Shown in pieces: positions 8,975-17,557 of a stretch of DNA of 64,000 bases; position 1 is the first letter of the stretch; each line of letters begins with the position of its first letter. Position numbers and translations under genes: made by a program. Source of the DNA: JBBQLG01 sp038327655 (GTDB lineage: Bacteria > Bacteroidota > Bacteroidia > Cytophagales > Spirosomataceae); contig JBBQLG010000009.1 of NCBI GenBank assembly GCA_038327655.1, forward strand, positions 14,633 through 78,632, read 5' to 3'. Under the pieces are notes generated by a model that was given only the letters and a program-made list of their open reading frames with translations, made no database searches and was not told the origin of the DNA.

Positions 8975-9018
8975 ATAAAGTACCAGTCAGGTAAACCAAT
9001 ACCCAACTGGTACTTTAT
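8975..9018 (-). terminator. Hairpin terminator after the hydroxylase gene
   Basis: A perfect 13-bp stem (ATAAAGTACCAGT at 8975-8987, ACTGGTACTTTAT at 9006-9018) with an 18-base loop lies 13 bp past the stop codon of the 9032-9667 gene. Confidence 0.65.
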
Positions 9019-9031
9019 ATGGACAAACCAA

Positions 9032-9667
9032 CTACCGCACGTAGGTACCGAAAATCAGATCCCATACCGGCGACGAAACACCGTAGTTGCTTTCCTCTGA
9101 TTTATAGTGGTGGACGCTGTGGTTGATCCAGAGCCATTTCAAGAAGTTTTTCGGCGGGGCGTAGGCATGAACAATAAAATGGACGCCCAGATACGCCGTG
9201 TAGCCGACCAGAAAACCGGGAAAAAACGAATAGGCTGCTTCGCCCATCAGCATGAAGAACAGGCCGAAAAAAGCCGCACCCACAAAAATAGCCAGCGCGG
9301 GCGGCATCGCTAACCGGGTTTTGTCCTTCGGGAACTCGTGGTGAACGCCGTGAAACGTGTACTGAATTTTGGCCCGTCGCTCATTGGTTGGCTCTAAATG
9401 GTAGAGGTAGCGGTGCAAAACGTATTCAAACAGGGTAAAGACGGCTAAACCCACGAAAAACAACCCCACAATGGCCCCGGTGCTGAAATCAGTGTGCGTC
9501 AGGGCGTAATACAAGAGCAATACCGACGAGACTAACCACATTGTAACGGGTACCAAGATGTGCGTGCGGGAGAGTGCTTCTAAGATCGGGTTATCAAAAA
9601 GTTGCTTCGTTCCCGAATGCTTGGGGCGGGCGTGGGCACCTTTCAGCGAGTTGACAGTTCCTTGCAT
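9032..9667 (-). CDS. Fatty acid hydroxylase / sterol desaturase superfamily membrane protein
   Basis: This 211-residue membrane protein shows the histidine clusters of the superfamily: HRYLYH (about 84-89), HGVHHEFPKD (about 105), HFIVHAY (about 163) and HSVHHYKSE (about 183). These bind a di-iron centre. The sequence most resembles the C-terminal part of fatty acid 2-hydroxylase (FA2H/Scs7), which hydroxylates sphingolipid N-acyl chains. Many Bacteroidetes make sphingolipids, so 2-hydroxylation of ceramide acyl chains is a reasonable inference. The gene stands alone between two hairpins. Confidence 0.85.
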   Translation of the reverse strand: MQGTVNSLKGAHARPKHSGTKQLFDNPILEALSRTHILVPVTMWLVSSVLLLYYALTHTDFSTGAIVGLFFVGLAVFTLFEYVLHRYLYHLEPTNERRAKIQYTFHGVHHEFPKDKTRLAMPPALAIFVGAAFFGLFFMLMGEAAYSFFPGFLVGYTAYLGVHFIVHAYAPPKNFLKWLWINHSVHHYKSEESNYGVSSPVWDLIFGTYVR

Positions 9668-9725
9668 AAAGTGGGTATTGTTTATTCGTTAGCGCGAAAA
9701 TAAAGGTTTCTCAGAAATGGATTGG

Positions 9726-9754
9726 CAAAGTAGTAAATCAGGTTTACTACTTTG
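9726..9754. terminator. Perfect 12-bp hairpin between ndh and hydroxylase genes
   Basis: CAAAGTAGTAAA (9726-9737) and TTTACTACTTTG (9743-9754) form a perfect stem with a five-base loop, about 90 bp past the NDH-2 stop codon and 59 bp before the hydroxylase start. It may end the upstream transcript or act in the hydroxylase leader. Confidence 0.5.
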
Positions 9755-9842
9755 ATGCTATGCGAACGTATAACAGATTAAAATGCGTTCCGGGCCGCCA
9801 AACTAATCAGCCAATCAACGTCGAAAAATGAGCCAGTGGCCC

Positions 9843-11180
9843 TTATTTGGGCATTGCTACCGGATCGGCCAGCTTTTCCTCGACAGCGGCTGCTGTAACT
9901 TTGGGTAGTTTGGGTTTGATAATGAGCCGTAGCGACTGATCGTAATTGATGTAGTTCCACATCCAGTTGATGAAAATCACCAACCTGTTTTTCACGCCCA
10001 CAATAGCAATCAGGTGAACAAATAACCAGGTTAGCCAGGCCAGAAAGCCCTGAAACTTGATAAACGGCAAGTCGACCACGGCCAGCCCACGCCCCACCGT
10101 TGCCATCGACCCCAGGTCGCGGTACGAAAATTCTTTGGCCGTTTCTCCCTTAACCATCCGGCGCAGGTTACGGGCCAGCAGTTTCCCCTGTTGAATAGCG
10201 GGTTGGGCTACCTGCGGGTGGCCGTTGGGAAAATTCTCTTCCGTCATGAACGCCACATCGCCAATGGCAAAGATATCGGTAAAGCCCTCGATCTGGTTCA
10301 GCCGGTTCACCTTCACCCGGCCACCACGCCCGATTACTTCGGCGGGCAACCCATTCAGTGGATTGGCTTTTACCCCGGCGGCCCACACGAGCGTGTTCGT
10401 CCGCAGTTTATCGCCCGTCTCTTTGATAGTAACAATACGGCCGTCGAAGTCGATTACGTGCGAGTTCAGAATCACGTTGACGCCTAACTTATGGACGTAT
10501 TCGAGCGATTTCTTTTGCGACGGCACGGACATTGGTCCCAGCAGTTCGCCCCCGCCTTCGACCAAATAAATCTGCATTTCCATGAAGTTCAGTTCCGGAA
10601 AGTCGCGGGGCAGTACGGTTTTTCGCATTTCGGCGAAGGTGCCGCACAGTTCCACGCCGGTTGGCCCACCCCCCACCACCACGATGTTCATCAGCCCCTG
10701 CCGCTCGTCTTCGGTTTCGGCGCTGAGGGCATCTTCGAGGTTTTGCAGCACCCGGTTGCGGATGGCAATGGCCTCGGAAACGGTTTTCATCGGTAACGCC
10801 CGGTCCTGAATATTCTTCATACCGAAATAATTCGTGTCGGCACCGGTGGCGAGCACCAGGTAATCGTACGGAATGGGACCAAGTGCCGTATCGAGGACTT
10901 TAGTATCGGGATGAATAGCCACCGCGTCGGTGATTCGGATGTGGGTATCCTTATCGCAGGGAAATATTTTCCGCAGGGGAAAGCAAATAGACGATGCCTC
11001 CAGACCCGCCGTAGCCACCTGATAATACAGCGGCTGAAACTGGTGGTAGTTCTGGCGGTCGATGAGTACAACCTGAAACTCATCCCAGTCGGACAGTTTC
11101 CGGGCTACCTGTAGTCCACCGAAACCGGCGCCTACGATCACAACCCGTTTGCGCGTTGTGGCGGGTATGTTTGGATTCAT
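9843..11180 (-). CDS. ndh: Type II NADH:quinone oxidoreductase (NDH-2)
   Basis: At 445 residues this has two dinucleotide-binding folds: the FAD motif VIVGAGFGGLQ (about 15-25), the NADH motif VVVGGGPTGVELCG (about 167-180) and a late FAIGDVAF motif (about 310). A hydrophobic C-terminal segment (FLAWLTWLFVHLIAIVG, about 383-399) is the membrane-anchoring region usual in NDH-2. The enzyme passes electrons from NADH to menaquinone without pumping protons. Spacing to neighbours (about 130 bp upstream, 175 bp downstream) suggests a single-gene transcript. Confidence 0.92.
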   Translation of the reverse strand: MNPNIPATTRKRVVIVGAGFGGLQVARKLSDWDEFQVVLIDRQNYHQFQPLYYQVATAGLEASSICFPLRKIFPCDKDTHIRITDAVAIHPDTKVLDTALGPIPYDYLVLATGADTNYFGMKNIQDRALPMKTVSEAIAIRNRVLQNLEDALSAETEDERQGLMNIVVVGGGPTGVELCGTFAEMRKTVLPRDFPELNFMEMQIYLVEGGGELLGPMSVPSQKKSLEYVHKLGVNVILNSHVIDFDGRIVTIKETGDKLRTNTLVWAAGVKANPLNGLPAEVIGRGGRVKVNRLNQIEGFTDIFAIGDVAFMTEENFPNGHPQVAQPAIQQGKLLARNLRRMVKGETAKEFSYRDLGSMATVGRGLAVVDLPFIKFQGFLAWLTWLFVHLIAIVGVKNRLVIFINWMWNYINYDQSLRLIIKPKLPKVTAAAVEEKLADPVAMPK

Positions 11181-11310
11181 ACGTTCAGTTGACAGTGCCG
11201 AGGACCCTCAACTCCCTGAAGGGTAGTGGGGGTTAGACGGACGATAATTCTACCCAATTAACCACAAACAGCCTGCATCGGTTACGATTTTAAGCAACCG
11301 ACGGCCATAA

Positions 11311-12459
11311 TTAAGCCGACAGGTTTACGCCAACGGCCGATTCCTGCACAACCCGCTCGTAATGCCGCTCGTACAGCGGCAAGATTTTACTCAGTTCAAA
11401 TTCCTTGGCCCGCGCCAGCGCGTTGGCCTGAAACTGGGGCAAGTGCGCATCGTCTAAGATATAGAGCGCATTTTTCACCATGTCGGGTACATCGCCCACG
11501 TTGCTCAGGAAACCCGTAATACCGTTTAGATTCAGCTCAGGCAGCCCCCCGGCGTTAGAGGTAATCAGGGGTACTTCGCAGGCTAAGGCTTCCAGGGCAG
11601 CGAGACCAAAACTCTCGTTCTCGGACGGCATCAGAAACAGATCGGCGACGGACAGCACTTCTTCCACGGCGTCTAACTTACCCAAAAACCGGACACTTTC
11701 GTAAATACCGAGTTCGCGCACTAATTTTTCGATCCGCGCCCGTTCGGGACCATCACCTACCAGGAGCAGTTTAGCGGGGATTTGCTGCTGTACGTGGTAA
11801 AAGATCATCACGGCATCGTCGATGCGCTTTACCCGCCGGAAGTTGGAGGTGTGAACGAGCAGTTTTTCGCCGTTGGGGCAGATGGCCCGCTTGAAATGGT
11901 CTTTGTCCTGCCGTTTGAAGCGCGTGAGGTCAATAAAATTCGGAATGACTTCGATGTCGCGGTGGATCTTGAAATGTTTGTAGGTATCGCGCCGAAGGTC
12001 TTCCGACACGGCCGTTACGCCATCGGATTCGTTGATGCTGAAGGTAACCACCGGTTCGTAGGACGCATCTTTGCCAACGAGCGTAATGTCGGTGCCGTGC
12101 AGTGTGGTCACGACCGGTACGTGCCGCCCCTGCGCCCTGAGAATCATTTTGGCCATGTATGCCGCCGACGCGTGGGGAATGGCGTAATGCACGTGCAGCA
12201 GATCGACGTTTTCGTTCAGGACCACGTTCACCATTTCGCTGGCTAAGGCCGATTCGTAGGGCGCATACTGAAACAGGGGATACGACGGAATGTTGACTTC
12301 GTGGTAAAAAACGTTCTCGTTAAAAAAGTCGAGCCGGGGGGGTTGCTGGTAGGTGATAAAGTGAACCTGATGGCCGTGTTGCGCCAGGGCTTTTCCCAGT
12401 TCGGTGGCCACCACGCCACTGCCTCCGAAGGTTGGGTAACAAACAATACCTATTTTCAT
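11311..12459 (-). CDS. bshA: N-acetyl-alpha-D-glucosaminyl L-malate synthase (bacillithiol step 1)
   Basis: This GT4-family glycosyltransferase, about 382 residues, opens MKIGIVCYPTFGGSGVVATE, the hallmark BshA N-terminus. It carries DLLHVHYAIPHA (about 87-98) and the GT4 nucleotide-sugar motif ENESFGLAALEALACE (about 285). It joins UDP-GlcNAc to L-malate, the first reaction of bacillithiol synthesis. I set the start at 12459; an in-frame extension to 12501 adds only 14 unconserved residues. BshB and BshC are not in the window, which is common because the genes are scattered in Bacteroidetes. Confidence 0.95.
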   Translation of the reverse strand: MKIGIVCYPTFGGSGVVATELGKALAQHGHQVHFITYQQPPRLDFFNENVFYHEVNIPSYPLFQYAPYESALASEMVNVVLNENVDLLHVHYAIPHASAAYMAKMILRAQGRHVPVVTTLHGTDITLVGKDASYEPVVTFSINESDGVTAVSEDLRRDTYKHFKIHRDIEVIPNFIDLTRFKRQDKDHFKRAICPNGEKLLVHTSNFRRVKRIDDAVMIFYHVQQQIPAKLLLVGDGPERARIEKLVRELGIYESVRFLGKLDAVEEVLSVADLFLMPSENESFGLAALEALACEVPLITSNAGGLPELNLNGITGFLSNVGDVPDMVKNALYILDDAHLPQFQANALARAKEFELSKILPLYERHYERVVQESAVGVNLSA

Positions 12460-12569
12460 GTGGGTGAGAACGATTTGCCCCTTAACAACAACCGGGGGCA
12501 AAAAATCTCCCGGCGGCTGTGTAAAGTAATTGTTAGGGAGACCCGCAAAGAAGCATAGCCTCTTTTATC

Positions 12570-12593
12570 AGCCCGCGACTAAAGTCATGGGCT
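12570..12593. repeat. Small palindrome (AGCCC...GGGCT)
   Basis: AGCCCGCGACT-AA-AGTCATGGGCT forms an 11-bp stem with two imperfect positions. It lies between two divergent genes, bshA and the UbiA gene. I believe this type of AGCCCGCGACT palindrome recurs in related genomes, but that is memory rather than something shown here. Confidence 0.45.
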
Positions 12594-12693
12594 AACAAAA
12601 GGAGTTGACTGCCCGTTGGTTAATCCGCCGAACGGCTTTCCGGCAAAACAACTATCTTTAAAGGTGATTGACTCGGTAGAGTCCAGTGTGTAT

Positions 12694-13596
12694 ATGGTCC
12701 GGCAACTTCCTCTTTCGGCGTTTATTTACGGGTTTATGCGATTAGTGCGGGTACAAAACCTGCTCATCGTCGTGCTGACGCAGTACACGGCCCGCGTGTA
12801 CTTAGTCGGGCCGCAATCGGCCGGGCCGTACGCGGCCAACAGCTCCCGGATTACGTTCTGGAGCCTGCTCACGGATACAGATTTGTTTGGCCTGTCCCTG
12901 TCCACGGTTTGTATTGCGGCCGCCGGCTACATCATCAACGACTATTTCGACATCAAGATCGACATCGTCAACAAGCCCGAACGCGTGGTGATTGGCCGCT
13001 ATTTGAAACGGCGGGTAGCAATGGGGGCGCACCAGTTTCTGAACGTGCTGGGCTGTTTGATCGGCCTGTACATGAGCCGGTGGGTATTTGTGCTGGATGT
13101 GGTGTCGGTGTCGCTGCTGTGGTTTTATTCGGCTCATTTCAAGCGGCAACCGTTCATCGGTAACCTGATCGTATCGTTTCTCACGGCCCTATCGCTGATT
13201 GTGCTGGCCGTTTATTACCGGCACAACACGACGCTGATTTTGAGTTATGCGGCTTTTTCGTTCTGCCTGACGCTGGTTCGTGAAATCATCAAAGACATGG
13301 AAGATGTAAAAGGCGATGCCCGGTTTGGTTGCCGCACGCTCCCCATCGTCTGGGGCCTGCGCCGGACCAAATACCTGCTTTACGTACTCATTGCATCGTT
13401 TATCATGACCCTGTTTCTCATCGCCGATACGCTGGGCAGTGCGCGGCTGGCCTGGATTTTCATGATTCTGCTGCTGCCCACGGCCTGGCTCGTATACCGG
13501 TTGGTGTTAGCTGATACCAAGCGGGATTTCACCTATCTCAGCAACCTCTGCAAGCTCATCATGCTGATGGGTGTCGTGAGCATGGCCTGGGTATGA
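12694..13596 (+). CDS. UbiA-family prenyltransferase
   Basis: The protein is polytopic with the two aspartate-rich UbiA motifs. NDYFDIKIDIVNKP, 87-100 residues after the chosen start, has the NDxxDxxxDxxNKP form, and DMEDVKGD is near residue 200. These bind Mg2+-prenyl diphosphate at the membrane. Bacteroidetes homologues are usually annotated geranylgeranylglycerol-phosphate geranylgeranyltransferase-like, but the acceptor is not established. An in-frame TTG at 12616 gives a longer form; the ATG at 12694 is preferred because the conserved part starts soon after it. Confidence 0.85.
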   Translation: MVRQLPLSAFIYGFMRLVRVQNLLIVVLTQYTARVYLVGPQSAGPYAANSSRITFWSLLTDTDLFGLSLSTVCIAAAGYIINDYFDIKIDIVNKPERVVIGRYLKRRVAMGAHQFLNVLGCLIGLYMSRWVFVLDVVSVSLLWFYSAHFKRQPFIGNLIVSFLTALSLIVLAVYYRHNTTLILSYAAFSFCLTLVREIIKDMEDVKGDARFGCRTLPIVWGLRRTKYLLYVLIASFIMTLFLIADTLGSARLAWIFMILLLPTAWLVYRLVLADTKRDFTYLSNLCKLIMLMGVVSMAWV

Positions 13597-13696
13597 CGGA
13601 CGGGACAGATGATTCACATACCGTTTACTCAATTACCGGTTAAACTTCACTGAAACTCTGCCTACCTTATGGTCTGATAATCAAACAAATCGGACT

Positions 13697-14389
13697 ATGA
13701 AGAAAGCAGGTTTATTGATGGCAGTTCTCAGTCTTACTACCCTTGCCCACGCGCAGGAATGCATGGGTCTGAAAATAAAAACCGGTGCCGGTTACGAAAT
13801 GACCATGTACGATAGCAAGGACAAAGCGACCGCCACCATGACGTACACGTTCAAAAATGTTCGCCAAGAAGGGGCCTCGACGGTGGTGGATGTTGATATG
13901 CTGATGACCAGCAGTAAGGGTAAAACCATGCCGGTCTCCACGATTCATTACACCTGCAATGGTAACGAAGTGGTGGTCGACATGGCGGGTATGGGCGGGG
14001 GTGCCAGTCCGATGAAGGACATGGAAATGAAGATCGTAAACAACAACATCTCCTTCCCGAAAACGCTGAGCGAAAACACCAAACTTACCGACGGTACACT
14101 CGAAACCGAAGCGGGCAACAATGGCACCACGCTAATGAAGATGAACATCGCCGTCACCAACCGCAAAGTCGAAGGCAAACAGTCGCTGACGACCCCGGCG
14201 GGTACGTTTACCGTCTACAAAATCACCTCCGATATCGCCATGGAAAACCGGGTGATGGGCATGCCCATCCGCAACCAGATGCACTCGGCCAGTTACCGCG
14301 CCAACGATGTCCTCTACGATATCCGGACGGAAAACTTTGATAAAAACGGCAAACTGAGCAGCTACTCAATGCTGACAAAGACGTTTTAA
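13697..14389 (+). CDS. Secreted protein of unknown function (TapB/DUF3108-like)
   Basis: A clear signal peptide (MKKAGLLMAVLSLTTLAHAQ) precedes 210 residues that read as alternating beta strands: a YEMTMYDSKDKATATMTYTF start, a methionine-rich middle (GMGGGASPMKDMEMKI) and a GTFTVYKITSD segment near residue 175. The last resembles the C-terminal part of TapB or DUF3108-like proteins. It is probably periplasmic or outer-membrane associated. The name is tentative. It is convergent with the lipoprotein gene at 14400, with only 10 bp between stop codons. Confidence 0.65.
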   Translation: MKKAGLLMAVLSLTTLAHAQECMGLKIKTGAGYEMTMYDSKDKATATMTYTFKNVRQEGASTVVDVDMLMTSSKGKTMPVSTIHYTCNGNEVVVDMAGMGGGASPMKDMEMKIVNNNISFPKTLSENTKLTDGTLETEAGNNGTTLMKMNIAVTNRKVEGKQSLTTPAGTFTVYKITSDIAMENRVMGMPIRNQMHSASYRANDVLYDIRTENFDKNGKLSSYSMLTKTF

Positions 14390-14399
14390 TCAGACCGTC

Positions 14400-14960
14400 C
14401 TACCGAATCACTACGTCGAAACTTGTATCCAGGTCGGTCGTTCCGGGCGTGGCGGTGCCGTTTTTGGTACCGGGCTGATGGCGTAGTACCACACTCAACT
14501 TACCCACACTGGCAGACCCGGCACTGAAAACCGAACTCAGGCCAATCGGGTACGGGCCGGGAGCCGGATTGGTGTCCCGGTCCGTAATCACAACGGTCAG
14601 GTTGAGGGCAGCCATCGGGGTATAAATCAGGAAGTGTTCGTTGGCCAGTTCACGAATCTCGACGGTAGCATCGGTAAACGGGTCAGTCAGTTTATTGACC
14701 AGACCAATTTGGGCGTTGTAGGTCGTGTTCGTCTTCAGATGGAGCGTATCGTGGCTGAAATCGGGGCGATTTGATCCTAAATTATCAATGAGTGCCGTTC
14801 GGACATCGGTCGAATCAGCGCGATTGGTCAGCGTGAAGCGTACCGTTGTGATGGCTTCATTATCGTTGGTAGGGGCCACATTACGCTCCGGAAACGAACA
14901 GGACGCCCCCAGAAAAATCAACACGATTAACCCGTATCGGGTGTTGCGGAAACAAAGCAT
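14400..14960 (-). CDS. Hypothetical lipoprotein, partner of the TonB receptor
   Basis: This 186-residue protein has a lipobox (FLGASCSF, cysteine near residue 21) and a beta-rich body with TTVRFTLTNRADSTDVRTAL and a proline/glycine-rich patch (TNPAPGPYPIG). The start lies 6 bp after the stop of the TonB-dependent receptor, so the two form one transcript. Small lipoproteins behind TonB receptors often help bind the substrate at the cell surface; here the upstream operators imply zinc, but no metal-ligand cluster is evident in this protein. Confidence 0.7.
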   Translation of the reverse strand: MLCFRNTRYGLIVLIFLGASCSFPERNVAPTNDNEAITTVRFTLTNRADSTDVRTALIDNLGSNRPDFSHDTLHLKTNTTYNAQIGLVNKLTDPFTDATVEIRELANEHFLIYTPMAALNLTVVITDRDTNPAPGPYPIGLSSVFSAGSASVGKLSVVLRHQPGTKNGTATPGTTDLDTSFDVVIR

Positions 14961-14966
14961 GATCCG

Positions 14967-17357
14967 TCAGAATTTAAGGTTGAGTTTAAGCGAGACGTTC
15001 CGGCCGAGGGCATCGGCGAAATAGCGGAACCGGTCTAAATAGTCGCGGTAGGTCTGGTTCAGGAGGTTGCTGCCCGTCACGATAATACCCAGCGGCCGGT
15101 TACCCACGCGGCAATCCAGCCCGGCCTCTGCCCCGACCAGAAAATAGCCTGCTGGCGGGGGGGCAAAGTCACCGGTAAAAATCACCTGTCCATTCGCTTC
15201 CCGACTCGTTACGGCGGGTACCCGGTTCTGTTTCGCCACCAGCAGCCCGCTCACACTCGCATAGGCATTCGCCACCCGCCCTTTATCGGTGAATTGATAG
15301 CGCAGGCTGTTGTCGGTCCGGTTGGGCGGAATAAAAACCAGATAATCACGGTTCGTATGGTCGTAAGCGAACAGCAGCGACGTTTTGGACGTCAGCAGCC
15401 AATGACTATTGAACTGATACCGAATCGTGGCATCGACACCCCGAAACGACGCCCGCACCTGATTGTAACTGTACGCCGGAAACGCCCCCCGCTGCCGGAT
15501 AATGGGCACTGAATCGGGTTTGAGGTAGATGTAATTCTGAATGATGTTGTTGTACAGGCCCAGTTCGGCACTGAGCCGTTTGCCGGTGTATTCCAGGGCG
15601 AGGTTACCGTTATAGGCCTGCTCCTGCTGTAGATTCGGGTTACCGCGTTCGTACGCTACTGCGCTCTGATGCAGCCCGTCGGCGTACAATTCGCTGGCAT
15701 TGGGGGCGCGCCAGGCCGTGCTGAGGTTGGCCGCGATATCCAGCGTCGGACTGATTTGATACGATGTGCCCAGCGATCCGGTCAGGTTCTGCCAGTGGCG
15801 GGTATCGGAATAAACCTGCTTCGTGGTACTATCCAGAAAATAAGCCGTCAGGTAGCGGTAATCGGCCCGCAGCCCTGCTTCGTAGGTCCAGCGGTCGCGG
15901 GCGTAGCGTTCGATGGCGAACACCCCCGCCCCATAACTGCGGAAATTCGGGATCAGAAACAGGTACTGCCGGACGTTACTCTGCGTAATGCCGTTGAACC
16001 CGATGCTGCCCGAAAAGCCCTTCTTGGGCAGGTGTTCCCACACGAGATCAGCAGTGTGAGTGGTTAGTTTGAGCGATAATTCGGGATTGAGTAACCCGCT
16101 GAATGCGACGAAATCATACTCTTCGCGCCGGTTCTGCTGCCGGGCTACGGTGAGCGTAAACGTCCCCGCCTGTGCCGACCGGATAAAGGCCCGGAACTTG
16201 AACAAATCGTGCCGGACATCCTGATACGGCCGACTGAGGTCGTACGAGAAGCCGGGTTGCCGCAGGGGCTCGGGGCGGGCAATGGCCGTGTAAAGGTCTG
16301 TCAGACTACCTACCTGCGCCCCGGTGAATAAGCCGATCTTCGTGGAGAACTCGCTGTAGAATACTTCTGCGCCGTAATTTTTGTGGTCGTAATGCACATC
16401 GGCAGAGAAATTGCGCTCGCGGTAGCTGGTATTTTCCAGAAAATAGCGGGGTGTTTTGGCATACCCGGCCTGTTTCAACGTTCCCTGAATCCGCCAGTTC
16501 AAACCCGTTAACTTCTTATCCAGCGCCTGCTCCAGAATACCCGATACCACACCCATCTGCCCGTTGCTGGCCCCGACCGCGTTGAGTTCGCCCCCGATGC
16601 CGGGTTTCGTCGGCATGGCTTTGGGTTCGACCAGTACCACCCCGCCAATAGCGTCGGAGCCGTAGCGGATGCTAGCCGCTCCTTTGATAACCGTCAATCG
16701 CGAAGCCAGAAACGCGTCGATTTCGGGGGCGTGTTCGCTGCCCCATTGCTGATCCTCCTGCCGGATGCCGTTGTTCAGAATCAGAATCCGGTTGCTGTGC
16801 AGGCCGTGAATCACCGGCTTGGAAATGGACGGCCCGGTCTGAATGGAATACAACCCGGTGATGGCTTTGAGGCTTTCGCCGAGCGATTGCCCCCGTGTGG
16901 CCTCCAGCGACTGGCCGGTAAGCTGGGTCTGGGTTTGCAAAATCTGCTGCGCTTCGGAGCGGTGTTCGGTTACCTCAACCTCCTGCAAATTATTTTCGGA
17001 AACAAGCGTAATCGTGGCCAACGCCGAATCGGCGGGCACCCGAACGCGCCGGGTCTGTGTGGTGTAGCCAACGAACTGGTAATCGAGGGTGTACGTACCG
17101 GGGCAAAGGGCGGTAATTCGGAACAGGCCAACGCTGTCGGTAACGGCCCCTTTACCCGTTTCGCGGATTCGTACCGTAGCCCCCGGCAACGGCCCGCGTA
17201 TGTCTTTGGCGGTGATTCGCCCGGTAAGCTGCCCCGTGCAGTCGGTCTGTGCCAACGCGGGCAACGTTCCCAGCATGACAAGGGTCATAAAAATGACGGC
17301 CGACGCCGGGCCATCCACGCGAAAAATCAACTCTGTATATCCCCCGACACGGCTCAT
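14967..17357 (-). CDS. TonB-dependent outer-membrane receptor, probably for zinc
   Basis: The order is a signal peptide ending at LPALAQ, a carboxypeptidase-like beta-sandwich (GRITAKDIRGPLPGATVRI), a plug domain (QSLGESLKAITGLYSIQTG and IRYGSDAIGGVVLV) and a 22-strand barrel ending in phenylalanine (LKLNLKF). About 796 residues is normal for the family. An upstream Fur/Zur-like palindrome sits exactly between a TTTG box and TAGTTTTG, so a Fur-family repressor should control it, and the divergent MerC-domain gene points to zinc. I use the ATG at 17357; the in-frame TTG at 17366 lies inside the -7 box and cannot be the start. This leaves almost no untranslated leader. Confidence 0.9.
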   Translation of the reverse strand: MSRVGGYTELIFRVDGPASAVIFMTLVMLGTLPALAQTDCTGQLTGRITAKDIRGPLPGATVRIRETGKGAVTDSVGLFRITALCPGTYTLDYQFVGYTTQTRRVRVPADSALATITLVSENNLQEVEVTEHRSEAQQILQTQTQLTGQSLEATRGQSLGESLKAITGLYSIQTGPSISKPVIHGLHSNRILILNNGIRQEDQQWGSEHAPEIDAFLASRLTVIKGAASIRYGSDAIGGVVLVEPKAMPTKPGIGGELNAVGASNGQMGVVSGILEQALDKKLTGLNWRIQGTLKQAGYAKTPRYFLENTSYRERNFSADVHYDHKNYGAEVFYSEFSTKIGLFTGAQVGSLTDLYTAIARPEPLRQPGFSYDLSRPYQDVRHDLFKFRAFIRSAQAGTFTLTVARQQNRREEYDFVAFSGLLNPELSLKLTTHTADLVWEHLPKKGFSGSIGFNGITQSNVRQYLFLIPNFRSYGAGVFAIERYARDRWTYEAGLRADYRYLTAYFLDSTTKQVYSDTRHWQNLTGSLGTSYQISPTLDIAANLSTAWRAPNASELYADGLHQSAVAYERGNPNLQQEQAYNGNLALEYTGKRLSAELGLYNNIIQNYIYLKPDSVPIIRQRGAFPAYSYNQVRASFRGVDATIRYQFNSHWLLTSKTSLLFAYDHTNRDYLVFIPPNRTDNSLRYQFTDKGRVANAYASVSGLLVAKQNRVPAVTSREANGQVIFTGDFAPPPAGYFLVGAEAGLDCRVGNRPLGIIVTGSNLLNQTYRDYLDRFRYFADALGRNVSLKLNLKF

Positions 17358-17363
17358 ATCCCA

Positions 17364-17395
17364 CAAAACTACAGTTAGTGCAACAATGTTGCAAA
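17364..17395 (-). promoter_or_regulatory. Promoter of the TonB receptor gene
   Basis: Read on the minus strand, TTTG (complement of 17392-17395) is followed after 20 bases by TAGTTTTG (complement of 17364-17371). This fits the Bacteroidetes sigma consensus TTTG-N19/20-TAnnTTTG. The spacer is almost filled by the palindrome at 17379-17393, so a bound repressor would block polymerase. Confidence 0.7.
17379..17393. promoter_or_regulatory. Fur/Zur-like operator, copy 1
   Basis: TGCAACA-A-TGTTGCA is a perfect 7-1-7 inverted repeat. The 7-1-7 geometry is that of Fur-family boxes. Zinc-responsive Zur is favoured over Fur because the two flanking genes are a TonB receptor and a MerC-domain protein. 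Confidence 0.7.
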
Positions 17396-17401
17396 TTATT
17401 A

Positions 17402-17416
17402 TGCAACTCTATTGCA
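17402..17416. promoter_or_regulatory. Fur/Zur-like operator, copy 2 (imperfect)
   Basis: TGCAACT-C-TATTGCA has two arm mismatches against copy 1. Seen with one more base each side, ATGCAA...TTGCAT is a perfect 6-5-6 inverted repeat. It lies between copies 1 and 3, about 9 bp from copy 1. Confidence 0.55.
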
Positions 17417-17490
17417 TCTACTACGGTTAAATAGGTCGACTGGTTAACTGATTTCCGATCGGTAAACAACTAACAGCCCAAGGCACACTT

Positions 17491-17505
17491 TGCAACGATG
17501 TTGCA
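17491..17505. promoter_or_regulatory. Fur/Zur-like operator, copy 3
   Basis: TGCAACG-A-TGTTGCA differs from copy 1 at a single arm base. It overlaps the -33 TTG (17501-17503) of the MerC-gene promoter. A weaker relative, CGCAACCCTGTTGTG, lies at 17542-17556 directly before the ATG. Confidence 0.65.
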
Positions 17506-17530
17506 TTTAAAGGAAAGCCCGTTACCTTTG
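17501..17530 (+). promoter_or_regulatory. Promoter of the MerC-domain gene
   Basis: TTG (17501-17503), a 19-base spacer and TACCTTTG (17523-17530) match the Bacteroidetes promoter consensus. Transcription should begin near 17536, which places the preferred ATG at 17558 about 20 bases into the message. Confidence 0.68.
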
Positions 17531-17557
17531 CCCGGTTGGGTCGCAACCCTGTTGTGT

